Virus record (IMG/VR): IMGVR_UViG_3300011116_000555
Location: 1 to 36,401 of that record
Length of the DNA stretch: 36,401 bases
Reading direction: 5' to 3' (one strand)
From: a virus
In this document: in pieces, positions 25,047 through 32,062 of the stretch
Numbering within the stretch: position 1 is the first letter of the stretch
How the letters are laid out: every line of letters starts with the position of its first letter
Position numbers and translations under genes: made by a program
Notes under the pieces: generated by a model
Told to the model about the DNA's origin: nothing
Databases searched by the model: none
What the model saw: the letters and a program-made list of their open reading frames with translations, nothing else

Positions 25047-25260
25047 CATCCTGGTTGGATGTTCAACCATCCAGCCCTATGACATTGGCCAGACACCGAA
25101 CCAAGACTCAATCTCAGACTTTATCATGCGGTGGGACAGGCTGGACAGAGCCCACGCAACACCAGAAGAATACAGGGAGCTATATGGCCAGACGCTCAAA
25201 GCACTATCTAGAAGCCTGGAAGAGACAGAACGATGCAGGTCTAGGCTTGAGGCACAATGA
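24976..25260 (+). CDS. Lipoprotein, o-spanin-like
   Basis: A 94-residue protein with a signal segment (LKWIPGFIAVSILVGC) ending in the lipobox L-V-G-C. The mature part is polar and helical (PEEYRELYGQTLKALSRSLE). AGGAGG at 24963-24968, seven bases before the ATG, gives a strong start. The gene overlaps the membrane protein before it out of frame and the endolysin after it by four bases. Together these suggest a spanin pair bridging the inner and outer membranes. Confidence 0.7.
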   Translation: MMNKLLTGVPLEMLKWIPGFIAVSILVGCSTIQPYDIGQTPNQDSISDFIMRWDRLDRAHATPEEYRELYGQTLKALSRSLEETERCRSRLEAQ

Positions 25261-25763
25261 CCCTAAGGGAAGCGGCTGAACGCTCCAGGGGGCATATAGA
25301 GCGTTTAGAGGCTAGTTTTGGAGCTAGGGTAGCCAAGTGGTATTCAGAACTATTGGATAAGAAAATACCTGTTTTGATTTATTGCTCAGTCAGAACACCA
25401 GAAGAACAGGAAGAGCTTTATTCCAGGGGAAGAACCAAGCCTGGAACCAAGGTTACAAATGCCAGGGGCATACCAGCCCAGAGCCTACACATCCACGGCA
25501 AGGCCATTGATGCTGTTCCCTTGGCACGCAGTTCCACTGGAGAATACTTCACAGCCTGGGATGATGAACTGACATATGGCATCATGAGAAAAATAGGGGA
25601 GAAACATGGGCTTAGATTTTTGGAATGGGAGACTCCACATTTTGAGGATGCCAATGTTTCTGGATGGAGGGAACTTGTCTCAATTCCAAAGAAAGAAATC
25701 CAAAAGGCTGTGGATAAAAAAATACCTTCCATTGCTAAAAAGAATCCATGGTCTAGTCGTTGA
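25257..25763 (+). CDS. Endolysin, M15-type L-Ala-D-Glu peptidase
   Basis: A 168-residue peptidase of the VanY/M15 family, like the T5 endolysin. The zinc site is visible: SLHIHGKAID gives H78 and D85, and WETPHFE gives H128. RTPEEQEELYSRGRT (46-60) is the family's usual first block. It cleaves peptidoglycan stem peptides. It has no signal peptide, so it needs the holin to reach the wall. Start overlaps the lipoprotein stop by ATGA. Confidence 0.9.
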   Translation: MTLREAAERSRGHIERLEASFGARVAKWYSELLDKKIPVLIYCSVRTPEEQEELYSRGRTKPGTKVTNARGIPAQSLHIHGKAIDAVPLARSSTGEYFTAWDDELTYGIMRKIGEKHGLRFLEWETPHFEDANVSGWRELVSIPKKEIQKAVDKKIPSIAKKNPWSSR

Positions 25764-25765
25764 GC

Positions 25766-26122
25766 ATGACAAAGAGCATTGGTATTGTGGCTGATAATAA
25801 ATTCACAGAAAGTCATGCCATTCACCTACAGCAGATCAAATCTGCATCGGAAGAAATGCTCGACCAGAAATACAGGCGTGGCCAGGCTGAGCATGGTGGA
25901 AGCTTGTGGAATATGCCAACTGGTAAGGTTATTGAATCCTCTCTCGAGGAGGCCACGGACCAACTGACCTATCTTTTCACCCTACGCCAGCAAATGAGAA
26001 TCATTATGGAGCTTGCCTATGAAGGGATGAAAGACGACTCAGTCTGTGCCTTAACTGCCAGGGAGAATTGTAGAACAATCTGGTATGTTATTACAGGTAG
26101 AGATGATGGCGCAAAAATTTAA
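25766..26122 (+). CDS. MazG-like nucleotide pyrophosphohydrolase-like protein
   Basis: A 118-residue helical protein with KYRRGQAEHGGSLWNM and IESSLEEATDQLTYLFTLRQ. The EExxD segment within the second helix is the metal-binding pattern of all-alpha NTP pyrophosphatases. Such phage enzymes remove odd dNTPs or lower ppGpp. The second conserved motif is not obvious, so it may be a diverged member. Confidence 0.55.
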   Translation: MTKSIGIVADNKFTESHAIHLQQIKSASEEMLDQKYRRGQAEHGGSLWNMPTGKVIESSLEEATDQLTYLFTLRQQMRIIMELAYEGMKDDSVCALTARENCRTIWYVITGRDDGAKI

Positions 26123-26840
26123 GAAGTTCCTGGCTGTATCCTGTTCCCATGGACACCTTGCAGATGCCAAGGCTACCAGGGCTGTGCTTGAGTTTAAGAA
26201 GAGATGGAGGCCAGACCTTACACTCCACCTGGGCGATGCCATCGACCTGGCCGCTTTTAGGGCTGGGGCAATGCGTTCCCCAGACTCAGCAGACAGAGCC
26301 TCAAGCATTGCAGAGGACTTCAATGCGGGCATAAACTTTTTAAGGTTATTAGAGCCAAATGTATTTTTTGTAGGCAACCACGAGCACAGAGTTTACGAGC
26401 ATCAATATTCTCCCAATGCAATCTTGGCTCATTGTGCCACCAGTTGCCTGGCTGACCTTCACCAGGTCTGCAAAGATTTAAGAGCAGAGATTGTGCAATA
26501 CGACATTATGAAAGGCTGGAGGGAGTATGGTGGGACTTTGTTTGGACATGGCTGGATGTTCAATGAGCACGCCGTGCGTGACCATGTTGAGATGATGAAG
26601 AAGCCCATTGTCATTGGGCATCTGCACAGGGTGGACAGGGCGGCTGGCAGAAGTGTTGGGGCTCCAGTGGGCTGGACAATTGGATGCTTGGCTAATGTTG
26701 ATTCAATGAGCTATGCCAGGAGAAACAGAAGCATCACCAGGTGGCAACATGGAATAGCATGGGGTGAATACAATGATTACGATTGCATTGTGAATGTTCT
26801 TTCACCAACCAGCAGTGGAGGGTGGCGATTCCCAGTATGA
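26103..26840 (+). CDS. Calcineurin-like metallophosphoesterase
   Basis: A 245-residue protein with the dimetal phosphoesterase motif order: SCSHGH (13-18), LGDAID (GD at 44-45), GNHEHR (91-96), FGHGW (H149) and IGHLHR (H173, H175). The first motif is normally SDxHGH; here the metal-binding Asp is replaced by Cys14, with H16 kept. Substrates in this superfamily range from nucleotides to DNA ends. The start at ATG 26103 overlaps the MazG-like gene. Confidence 0.85.
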   Translation: MMAQKFKKFLAVSCSHGHLADAKATRAVLEFKKRWRPDLTLHLGDAIDLAAFRAGAMRSPDSADRASSIAEDFNAGINFLRLLEPNVFFVGNHEHRVYEHQYSPNAILAHCATSCLADLHQVCKDLRAEIVQYDIMKGWREYGGTLFGHGWMFNEHAVRDHVEMMKKPIVIGHLHRVDRAAGRSVGAPVGWTIGCLANVDSMSYARRNRSITRWQHGIAWGEYNDYDCIVNVLSPTSSGGWRFPV

Positions 26841-27130
26841 GCAAAGGGAAAAGAAAGCAGTGGACAGAAATAGGATTTAAGGGGGAATGGGCTGAGACCC
26901 TAAAAAAGTTTTTGTCCAAACAACAGGATGTGGTTCCACCTGGTTGGATTACTGGAGAAAAGGCACTTAAAAAAATGGGGCTCATGGGACATTGTTCTGG
27001 CCAAAGAAATAAACTGCTTCAGAGGATGGTGGAAGATGGATTCCTAGATAAAAGAATCTACAGAGTTTTTGATGGTTCTGGGCGAAGAGTTACACAAATT
27101 GCCCACTATAAATTGATCAAGACATCATAA
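26837..27130 (+). CDS. Winged-helix-like DNA-binding protein
   Basis: A 97-residue basic protein (SKGKRKQWTEIGFKGEWAET) with a likely winged helix in the second half: WITGEKALKKMGLMGHCSGQ, then LLQRMVEDGFLDKRIY and a beta wing. ATG overlaps the phosphoesterase stop; the longer TTG frame upstream is not needed. It is the last gene before the early promoter region, so it could be a local regulator. Confidence 0.6.
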   Translation: MSKGKRKQWTEIGFKGEWAETLKKFLSKQQDVVPPGWITGEKALKKMGLMGHCSGQRNKLLQRMVEDGFLDKRIYRVFDGSGRRVTQIAHYKLIKTS

Positions 27131-27133
27131 GTT

Positions 27134-27160
27134 ATTGATATTCAATGAAATCCTATTGAA
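27134..27160. promoter_or_regulatory. Nested dyads, candidate operator
   Basis: ATTGA-TAT-TCAAT (27134-27146) is a perfect dyad, and TTCAAT...ATTGAA (27141-27160) is a second 6-bp dyad enclosing GAAATCCT, so the two share TCAAT. They lie 10 bases upstream of the TTGACA of the early promoter, a good position for a regulator. A weak hairpin terminator is less likely, as no T-run follows. Confidence 0.55.
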
Positions 27161-27169
27161 GAAAAACCA

Positions 27170-27197
27170 TTGACAAACCCTCAATATAGATTAGATT
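27170..27197 (+). promoter_or_regulatory. Early promoter 1
   Basis: TTGACA (27170-27175), a 16-base spacer and TAGATT (27192-27197). A start six or seven bases after the -10 would fall on the ATG at 27204, giving a leaderless message. Two other early sites share the CATTGACA-N16-TAG form. Confidence 0.65.
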
Positions 27198-27203
27198 GTG
27201 GGC

Positions 27204-27464
27204 ATGACAAAAAACCAAAAGTTCTATGAAGGCCAGTATGTGCTGGCCAATGATTTGATTGGGTTTGCTAATGGCAGAGAGAGAAGAAACCTTAGAGTTA
27301 GGGTTCTTAAAATTCTCGGGCCTTACGATGTGCTTGTTATTACTGCAAGCATTATTGATTCTGGAACCAAGCTGGTTCTAAGCCCATCACAACTTGAAGA
27401 TGTGAATGATGAAGCAAATTGGGTCAAGGCTGGCGCAAATGAATATGCCCAGCCAATTAACTAA
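27204..27464 (+). CDS. Small early protein, unknown
   Basis: An 86-residue protein, likely a small beta barrel (FYEGQYVLANDLIGFANGRE, then LRVRVLKILGPYDVLVITAS). The frame could open at GTG 27198, but ATG 27204 fits the predicted transcript start. First gene of the early operon. No family recognised. Confidence 0.65.
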   Translation: MTKNQKFYEGQYVLANDLIGFANGRERRNLRVRVLKILGPYDVLVITASIIDSGTKLVLSPSQLEDVNDEANWVKAGANEYAQPIN

Positions 27465-27488
27465 ACCAACCAAGAAAGGAACATACAA

Positions 27489-27722
27489 ATGCAACCACTA
27501 GAAAAACCTACAGCAAAAAGAAAGTTCAGTCATTCTTGTCATACCAAGCAAAACTTTATTGACCTGTTAATTGGACTTCGTGATGAGGCAGAGAAACTGC
27601 AATACAACCCAGAGAATACCTTTAGTGAGGAATATCAGCAAGGCTTTGGGGATGGGAAATGGAGCCTGCTTAATTATTTAATAGATGAACTTGCAAAGTC
27701 TCCAGACAGCAGAACCTATTAA
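27489..27722 (+). CDS. Small early protein, unknown
   Basis: A 77-residue protein with a helical start (CHTKQNFIDLLIGLRDEAEK) and FSEEYQQGFGDGKWSLLNYL, the latter typical of small phage proteins of unknown role. The upstream AACCAAGAAAGGAA box, shared with several early genes, is its ribosome site. Confidence 0.65.
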   Translation: MQPLEKPTAKRKFSHSCHTKQNFIDLLIGLRDEAEKLQYNPENTFSEEYQQGFGDGKWSLLNYLIDELAKSPDSRTY

Positions 27723-27742
27723 TAAAAGAAAGGAAATCCTAT

Positions 27743-28189
27743 ATGAACTGGACATACAATGATGGTGGAAGAAAAGAGGCTGGATACAAAGGCAAGGCCA
27801 GGGACTGCGGCACCAGGGCATTGGCAATAGCACTGGAACTGCCATACAACATTGTTTGGCAAGAGCTTTGGGCTCTTATGAAAGATGAGCCTCTGACCAA
27901 GAAGAGGCAGGCCAAGATTGCCAGTAATGGAAAATACACCCCAGACACTGGAATCTTTCACCAGCATCTGAGGTCTTATCTAAAATCAAAAGGCTGGAAG
28001 TGGGTTGCCACAATGGGGATTGGAACTGGGTGCAAGACCCATCTCAAATCTCATGAGCTTCCAATGGGCAGAATTATATGCAGGGTGACCCACCACTTCG
28101 CCGCTGTAGTGGATGGAATTGTAAATGATACACATGACTGCACCAGGGATGGCACAAGGTGTGTATATGGCTATTACATCAAAGCCTAA
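27743..28189 (+). CDS. Papain-like cysteine-protease-fold protein
   Basis: A 148-residue protein. YKGKARDCGTRALAIALELP places C22 at a helix start, as in papain-like folds; VTHHFAAVVDGIVNDTHDC offers H117/H118 and an Asp/Asn partner. This small family is frequent in phages, but targets are not known to me. Start lies two bases after AGGAAATCCT. The absence of a signal peptide suggests a cytoplasmic target. Confidence 0.7.
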   Translation: MNWTYNDGGRKEAGYKGKARDCGTRALAIALELPYNIVWQELWALMKDEPLTKKRQAKIASNGKYTPDTGIFHQHLRSYLKSKGWKWVATMGIGTGCKTHLKSHELPMGRIICRVTHHFAAVVDGIVNDTHDCTRDGTRCVYGYYIKA

Positions 28190-28207
28190 CCAGGAAAGGA
28201 AAATACA

Positions 28208-28399
28208 ATGATAACCAAAAGACAAATCAAGGAATTGCTTGAAGAGGCAAAAGCAGAGGCAAGGAAGACCCATCATGCCAGACACCAACATGGCAAGCCG
28301 TCTTATAACTTGAGCTTCGATTCTGGATACTATGAGGGGCAGAAAGACCTGCTCGAAATGCTTCTAAAAATGAAAAAGGTTAAATATATTGTTAATTAA
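28208..28399 (+). CDS. Small early protein, unknown
   Basis: A 63-residue helical, His/Lys/Glu-rich protein (ITKRQIKELLEEAKAEARK; HHARHQHGK). SDSGYYEG-like segment (DSGYYEGQKDLLEMLLKM) resembles that of the ORF at 27489. Ribosome site AGGAAAGGAA. No function recognised. Confidence 0.6.
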   Translation: MITKRQIKELLEEAKAEARKTHHARHQHGKPSYNLSFDSGYYEGQKDLLEMLLKMKKVKYIVN

Positions 28400-28404
28400 A
28401 TTCA

Positions 28405-28432
28405 TTGACACATTAACCCCAAACCCTAGAAC
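28405..28432 (+). promoter_or_regulatory. Early promoter 2
   Basis: TTGACA (28405-28410), 16-base spacer, TAGAAC (28427-28432), preceded by an A+T-rich stretch (TATATTGTTAATTAAA). The message would have a leader of about ten bases with AAGAAAG before the ATG at 28449. Confidence 0.6.
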
Positions 28433-28448
28433 AAGAAAGAAACACACT

Positions 28449-28538
28449 ATGAAAATTGCAAAAGCTTACTTTTTTATTACACTTGGAATGTTTATTGGCA
28501 TGGGCATTTATTCCTGGATTGAGTTTTTGTCCAAATGA
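28449..28538 (+). CDS. 29-residue single-pass membrane peptide
   Basis: Product: KIAKAYFFITLGMFIGMGIY followed by SWIEFLSK. A basic front and one hydrophobic helix. It lies just after promoter 2 and AAGAAAG, and its stop overlaps the next ATG (ATGA). Function unknown. Confidence 0.65.
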   Translation: MKIAKAYFFITLGMFIGMGIYSWIEFLSK

Positions 28539-28753
28539 TTATTGCCATCATCATCTGCACTGCATTTCTTCTATTTTTTTTGAATAGACTTGGCAGTGCA
28601 ATCCAGGATGTTGAATCTCAGAGAGAAAGGCTGGCTCAATTGTTTGCCCAGGAGATTCACAGGCTGGACATTTCAATCCAACAAAACAGAAAGATGATTG
28701 CCAGGGCAGAGGCCATGCTTGAGCCAGAGCCCAAGTGGTGGGGTAGAAACTAG
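28535..28753 (+). CDS. Membrane-anchored coiled-coil protein
   Basis: A 72-residue protein: N-terminal hydrophobic helix (IIAIIICTAFLLFFLNRLG) and a coiled-coil tail (DVESQRERLAQLFAQEIHRL) ending in PEPKWWGRN. Paired with the 29-residue membrane peptide by ATGA overlap. Superinfection exclusion or membrane anchoring of replication are possible. Confidence 0.6.
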   Translation: MIIAIIICTAFLLFFLNRLGSAIQDVESQRERLAQLFAQEIHRLDISIQQNRKMIARAEAMLEPEPKWWGRN

Positions 28754-28760
28754 AATTAAA

Positions 28761-29126
28761 ATGAAATCCTCCAAAGCAAACAAGAAGTTTGAGTTTATGT
28801 GGAGGGTGATTCATGGCCAGGAACTTGTTGCTGAATACAAGTTTCATCCAACAAGGAAGTGGAGATTTGATTACTTTCACAAGTCTGGTGTAGCCATTGA
28901 GCTTGAGGGTGGAATCTATACAGGTGGACGGCACACCAGGGGAGCGGGGTTCCTCAAGGATATGGAAAAATATAATGAGGCCGCAAGCAGGGGCATCCTT
29001 GTGTTTAGGATTCCATCCCACAAGATCACTTCTGAATGGCTCCAGCCTATCCAAGCAACCATCAGCAAGGGTGGTTCAATGGCCTACAATGCTTTACTGA
29101 ATCAAATAAAGAAAGGAATCAAATGA
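28761..29126 (+). CDS. PD-(D/E)XK-like nuclease
   Basis: A 121-residue protein with RKWRFDYF (D37), VAIELEGG (E47, E49), GRHTRGAGFLKDMEKYN and ILVFRI. This is the compact VSR/VRR-type nuclease plan common in phages. The usual Lys is replaced by E49, as in several relatives. Likely acts on DNA structures or mismatches. The ATG at 28761 is within a TGAAATCCT sequence; upstream starts are in the preceding gene. Confidence 0.7.
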   Translation: MKSSKANKKFEFMWRVIHGQELVAEYKFHPTRKWRFDYFHKSGVAIELEGGIYTGGRHTRGAGFLKDMEKYNEAASRGILVFRIPSHKITSEWLQPIQATISKGGSMAYNALLNQIKKGIK

Positions 29127-29335
29127 GTTATCCATGCCCAGAGATGCCAAAGAGGTTGCCAGGAGAAACCCAAGACGAGTGGATTATCAGAGCCTGCGGC
29201 CCATTCCCAGATACTGAATACGATCAGAGCAAAGACTTTAGCAGCTTGAATTTACCTGTCAGTGGAAGCAGAGAAGATCGTGAATCCCTGGGGGATTACG
29301 ACTACAACAACCAACCAATAAGGAGGATGAAATGA
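29123..29335 (+). CDS. Small acidic early protein, unknown
   Basis: A 70-residue protein with YPCPEMPKRLPGETQDEWII at the front and an acidic tail (REDRESLGDYDYNNQP). Overlaps both neighbours by ATGA. No family recognised. Confidence 0.6.
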   Translation: MSYPCPEMPKRLPGETQDEWIIRACGPFPDTEYDQSKDFSSLNLPVSGSREDRESLGDYDYNNQPIRRMK

Positions 29336-30117
29336 GCAGTGAACTAACTACAACAAACAACCAGGTGGCAATCCTGGCAAGGCAGAGCTCTGATGTTGCT
29401 GGAGCTTGTCGTGAAATTGTTAAGGCAACAGCACAGAGAATTGGCAATAAAGATTATGTGAAGGTGGAAGGCTGGCAAGCCATTGCAGTGGCTCATGGAT
29501 GTGTTGCATCTGCCAAGGGTGTTGAGAAAGTGGAGGGTGGATTCAGATGCATTGGAGAAGTTAGAAAGATGGCAGACGGCCAGGTAATTAGCCAGGCAGA
29601 GGGTTTTGTTGGAGATGATGAGCCCATGTGGGCTAAGAGGCCCGAATATGCCAGAAGGGCAATGTGCCAGACCAGGGCAATCAGCAGAGCCTGTCGCTCA
29701 GCCTTTGCCCATATTGTGGTTCTAATCGACAGCAACCTATCCACCACACCAGCCGAGGAAGTTCCTCATGGTGGCTTTGAGGACATCAACACTGAGAAGT
29801 ATGAGGAGCCAATCAAAGCCCCAGTAGGTATGGCTGAAAAGATTGTTGCCCAGGTAGCTAATGAAAAGCTTGGTGGTGCTAGGGATATGGTGCTGAACTT
29901 TGGAAAGCATAAGGGCTCAACTCTCAGAGAGATTGCCCAGTTCCCAAGTGGTAAAGGATTGGACTATCTGGATTGGCTTTCTAAGCAAGAACTGAAGCCA
30001 GGCAAAGATGGCAAGCCATACAAGAACGACATCATCAGAAATGAAATCATCAGAGAAATCTTGTTGGAAGCAGATGCAGTGACCAAGGAGAATCCAGATG
30101 ACCAGATTCCTTTCTGA
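29332..30117 (+). CDS. ssDNA-annealing-like protein with SSB-type tail
   Basis: A 261-residue protein. The N-terminal two-thirds (KVEGWQAIAVAHGCVASAKG; RRAMCQTRAISRACRSAFAH) looks like a phage recombination/annealing domain. Residues about 188-225 (VLNFGKHKGSTLREIAQFPS, YLDWLSKQ) match the small module at the end of exodeoxyribonuclease X-like proteins. The extreme end, ENPDDQIPF, is close to the DDDIPF tail of bacterial SSB that recruits partner proteins. Likely binds single-stranded DNA in replication or recombination. There is no separate SSB gene visible. Confidence 0.65.
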   Translation: MSSELTTTNNQVAILARQSSDVAGACREIVKATAQRIGNKDYVKVEGWQAIAVAHGCVASAKGVEKVEGGFRCIGEVRKMADGQVISQAEGFVGDDEPMWAKRPEYARRAMCQTRAISRACRSAFAHIVVLIDSNLSTTPAEEVPHGGFEDINTEKYEEPIKAPVGMAEKIVAQVANEKLGGARDMVLNFGKHKGSTLREIAQFPSGKGLDYLDWLSKQELKPGKDGKPYKNDIIRNEIIREILLEADAVTKENPDDQIPF

Positions 30118-30322
30118 TGCCACAGAAAGCATAGGCTCTCAGATGTTGGGTGAAATCCCCAACATTCTGAGGGAGAATTTTGCAAAGGTTGCAGAGGTGG
30201 AGCGCAATCGTTGTGCTGAATTAGTTCAGCAGATTGCTGACTCAACCGAAGACCAGGTTATTAAGGATGTTCTTAATGATGTAGTTCTTGCTATAAGGAG
30301 ACTGCAAAATGTCCGCTATTGA
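30098..30322 (+). CDS. Small helical early protein, unknown
   Basis: A 74-residue protein, all helical (NILRENFAKVAEVERNRCAE; DQVIKDVLNDVVLAIRRLQN). Overlaps the annealing-like gene by 20 bases; a later ATG at 30143 would remove the overlap. Function unknown. Confidence 0.6.
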   Translation: MTRFLSDATESIGSQMLGEIPNILRENFAKVAEVERNRCAELVQQIADSTEDQVIKDVLNDVVLAIRRLQNVRY

Positions 30323-30527
30323 TGTGGAGATTGTAGAAACCAAGTGGTCAATGCTGGTTTGGAAAACAATAAAGGAGCAACCAAAGCAAGATGAACAAGT
30401 GCTTATTGATACTGGCGAGGAAGTTGTTGCAGGTCGTTACATTTGTAGCACATTTGTGGCTCGTAGCTGGCAGGCAAATCCAAGAGTTGTTATGTGGGCA
30501 TCCTGGCCGAAGGCACCCAAATGGTAA
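30309..30527 (+). CDS. Small DUF551-like protein
   Basis: A 72-residue protein with MLVWKTIKEQPKQDEQVLID, then GRYICSTFVARSW and MWASWPKAPKW at the end. The W-x-tail and the 'P-x-x-x-x-V-L' opening resemble small phage proteins of the DUF551 type. Function unknown. Confidence 0.6.
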   Translation: MSAIDVEIVETKWSMLVWKTIKEQPKQDEQVLIDTGEEVVAGRYICSTFVARSWQANPRVVMWASWPKAPKW

Positions 30528-30667
30528 GTTTCCTTTCATACATAGGGAGACTTTTGTGGGAGGCATACATTTTAAGCATAGGCTTATTAGCTATATTTCT
30601 CACAACAATTTTTCTGCTCGGAATGTTTTGGGATTTAATAAAAGACAAAAGGAGAAAAAATAAATGA
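30521..30667 (+). CDS. 48-residue membrane peptide
   Basis: A peptide beginning VSFLSYIGRLLWEAYILSIG with one long hydrophobic helix (about 15-37) and a basic end (KDKRRKNK). ATG overlaps the previous stop, and its stop overlaps the next ATG. Third membrane microprotein of the early/packaging genes; function unknown. Confidence 0.6.
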   Translation: MVSFLSYIGRLLWEAYILSIGLLAIFLTTIFLLGMFWDLIKDKRRKNK

Positions 30668-30870
30668 GTGTAAAGAGGTTATTGCTTGTGGAGGAGTTCC
30701 ACAGGGTTGTAAGCAAAAGACTGAAGGAGTTGTTTAAAGACTTCGACCATGCAAAGAGGGAGAATTATAAGGACATTGTAAGCCACCTAGATTATTCCCA
30801 TCGTATTACAAAAGAGCTATTAGAAAGGGCAAAGAAATACCAGAAGAGAGACCTGGAGACCAGGAAATGA
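30664..30870 (+). CDS. Small basic helical protein, unknown
   Basis: A 68-residue helical, charged protein (LLVEEFHRVVSKRLKELFKD; KELLERAKKYQKRDLETRK). Overlaps both neighbours by ATGA. No family recognised. Confidence 0.6.
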   Translation: MSVKRLLLVEEFHRVVSKRLKELFKDFDHAKRENYKDIVSHLDYSHRITKELLERAKKYQKRDLETRK

Positions 30871-31628
30871 GCAAGGATTCCTTCTGGTTTCCATTTGAAC
30901 CAAACAGATGGCTTTCCAATGAGAAACTTTCCCTGGTAAGCCTGGAGGCCAAGGGTCTATGGATTCACCTGGTGTGCCTAATGTATAAGGCAAACAGCAA
31001 TGGTAGTCTGGTGATAGGTGGCAACATACCAACCAAAGAACAGATCAGCAGAATGGTTGGCCAAGAGGCTGGGCATCTTGTTGATGAGCTTCAGAAGGCT
31101 GGGGTCTTTGAGCTTAAAGATGGAGCCATTCACCATCAAGGAGTTGCACAAGGATTGAGCAAAATCAATTCAAAGATAGAGGCTTACAGACGCAGAGATG
31201 GAGCAAAGATGGATGATCTATCACTCAAAGATGAGCCATGTATTGATCAAAGATGGGGGGAGAATAAGAGTAAGAGTAAGAATAAGAATATACATACAGA
31301 AAGGGCGACACGCCCTAGTCTTTTGGAATGGTCTGAATATGCAACTTCAATTGGATGGTATGGAGATTCAGTTGAAGGAGCCTATGATCACTACCAGGCT
31401 AATGGCTGGAGGGTTGGTGGAAAAGGCCATGTTAAGGATTGGCAAGCCGCGGCCAGGAACTGCTTCAGAAGGAACAAGGACACAAAAACAACACACCAAC
31501 AGAAAGGAACACAAGCAATGCAAACTAAACAGCAGTATAAATCATCTTGTGAATCTGCTCCCTTATATAGGGTTATGGGATTCACAAGCTTCAGTGAATG
31601 GCAGAAGGCTGGGGCTCCTACATCATGA
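30867..31628 (+). CDS. Replisome organizer-like replication initiation protein
   Basis: A 253-residue protein. The N-terminal third (WFPFEPNRWLSNEKLSLVSL, EQISRMVGQEAGHLVDELQK) is a winged-helix of the DUF1376/replisome-organizer kind, followed by a basic linker (SKSKNKNIHTERATRP) and a C-terminal domain (YDHYQANGWRVGGKGHVKDW) seen at the ends of DnaD-like phage replication proteins. It probably binds the phage origin and recruits host helicase; no phage polymerase or helicase is visible. Confidence 0.75.
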   Translation: MSKDSFWFPFEPNRWLSNEKLSLVSLEAKGLWIHLVCLMYKANSNGSLVIGGNIPTKEQISRMVGQEAGHLVDELQKAGVFELKDGAIHHQGVAQGLSKINSKIEAYRRRDGAKMDDLSLKDEPCIDQRWGENKSKSKNKNIHTERATRPSLLEWSEYATSIGWYGDSVEGAYDHYQANGWRVGGKGHVKDWQAAARNCFRRNKDTKTTHQQKGTQAMQTKQQYKSSCESAPLYRVMGFTSFSEWQKAGAPTS

Positions 31629-32062
31629 TCAGCAATATTGAGATGGCACTTCCAGCTACAATCTACAGGGTTGCAGAACTTGAAAAGAAGATTGAAGAAC
31701 TGATGCAGAAAATTGATACATCAAACAACAGCTTGGGAGCCCAGATTACCCAGATTAAATCATGCATGGTGCTCAAGCATTCAGTTCCAAATGAAGAGTG
31801 TAGGATTGCAAACATTGTAGTTCCAGAAGAGCTTTCCTATTCAAAAGGAAAGAAGTTCAAAAAGGGAAAGACAATGTGCAGGGCAACAGCCAACAAAAAC
31901 TCAGAGATTGTTGCTAGGCGTTGGGCATTGTGGAAAGACCAATACAATGCTGGCATACCCGCATCAGTCATTGCCAGGGCATGGGGTTGTGACCACACCA
32001 CAATTCTCAATGCCAGGGACATGAACTGGATTAACTACAAACCAAAGGGGATAAAAAAATGA
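31625..32062 (+). CDS. DnaA-domain-IV-like DNA-binding protein
   Basis: A 145-residue protein with an N-terminal coiled coil (RVAELEKKIEELMQKIDTSN) and a C-terminal domain (about 98-135) with VARRWALWKDQYNAG, SVIARAWGCDHTTILNA. The latter matches the DnaA domain IV signature (G-R-D-H-T-T-V-L-H-A), which binds DnaA boxes. There is no AAA+ domain. The ATG overlaps the previous stop, and a longer frame from 31598 is not needed. Confidence 0.7.
   Translation: MISNIEMALPATIYRVAELEKKIEELMQKIDTSNNSLGAQITQIKSCMVLKHSVPNEECRIANIVVPEELSYSKGKKFKKGKTMCRATANKNSEIVARRWALWKDQYNAGIPASVIARAWGCDHTTILNARDMNWINYKPKGIKK

Noticed and set aside
30391-30663. 90-codon frame with a hydrophobic start
   Set aside because: It overlaps the 72-residue gene and the 48-residue membrane peptide, which are both linked by ATG overlaps to their neighbours.
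31198-31641. 147-codon frame inside the replication gene
   Set aside because: It is a shadow of the replisome-organizer-like gene; its Lys/Arg-rich repeats come from the basic linker codons.
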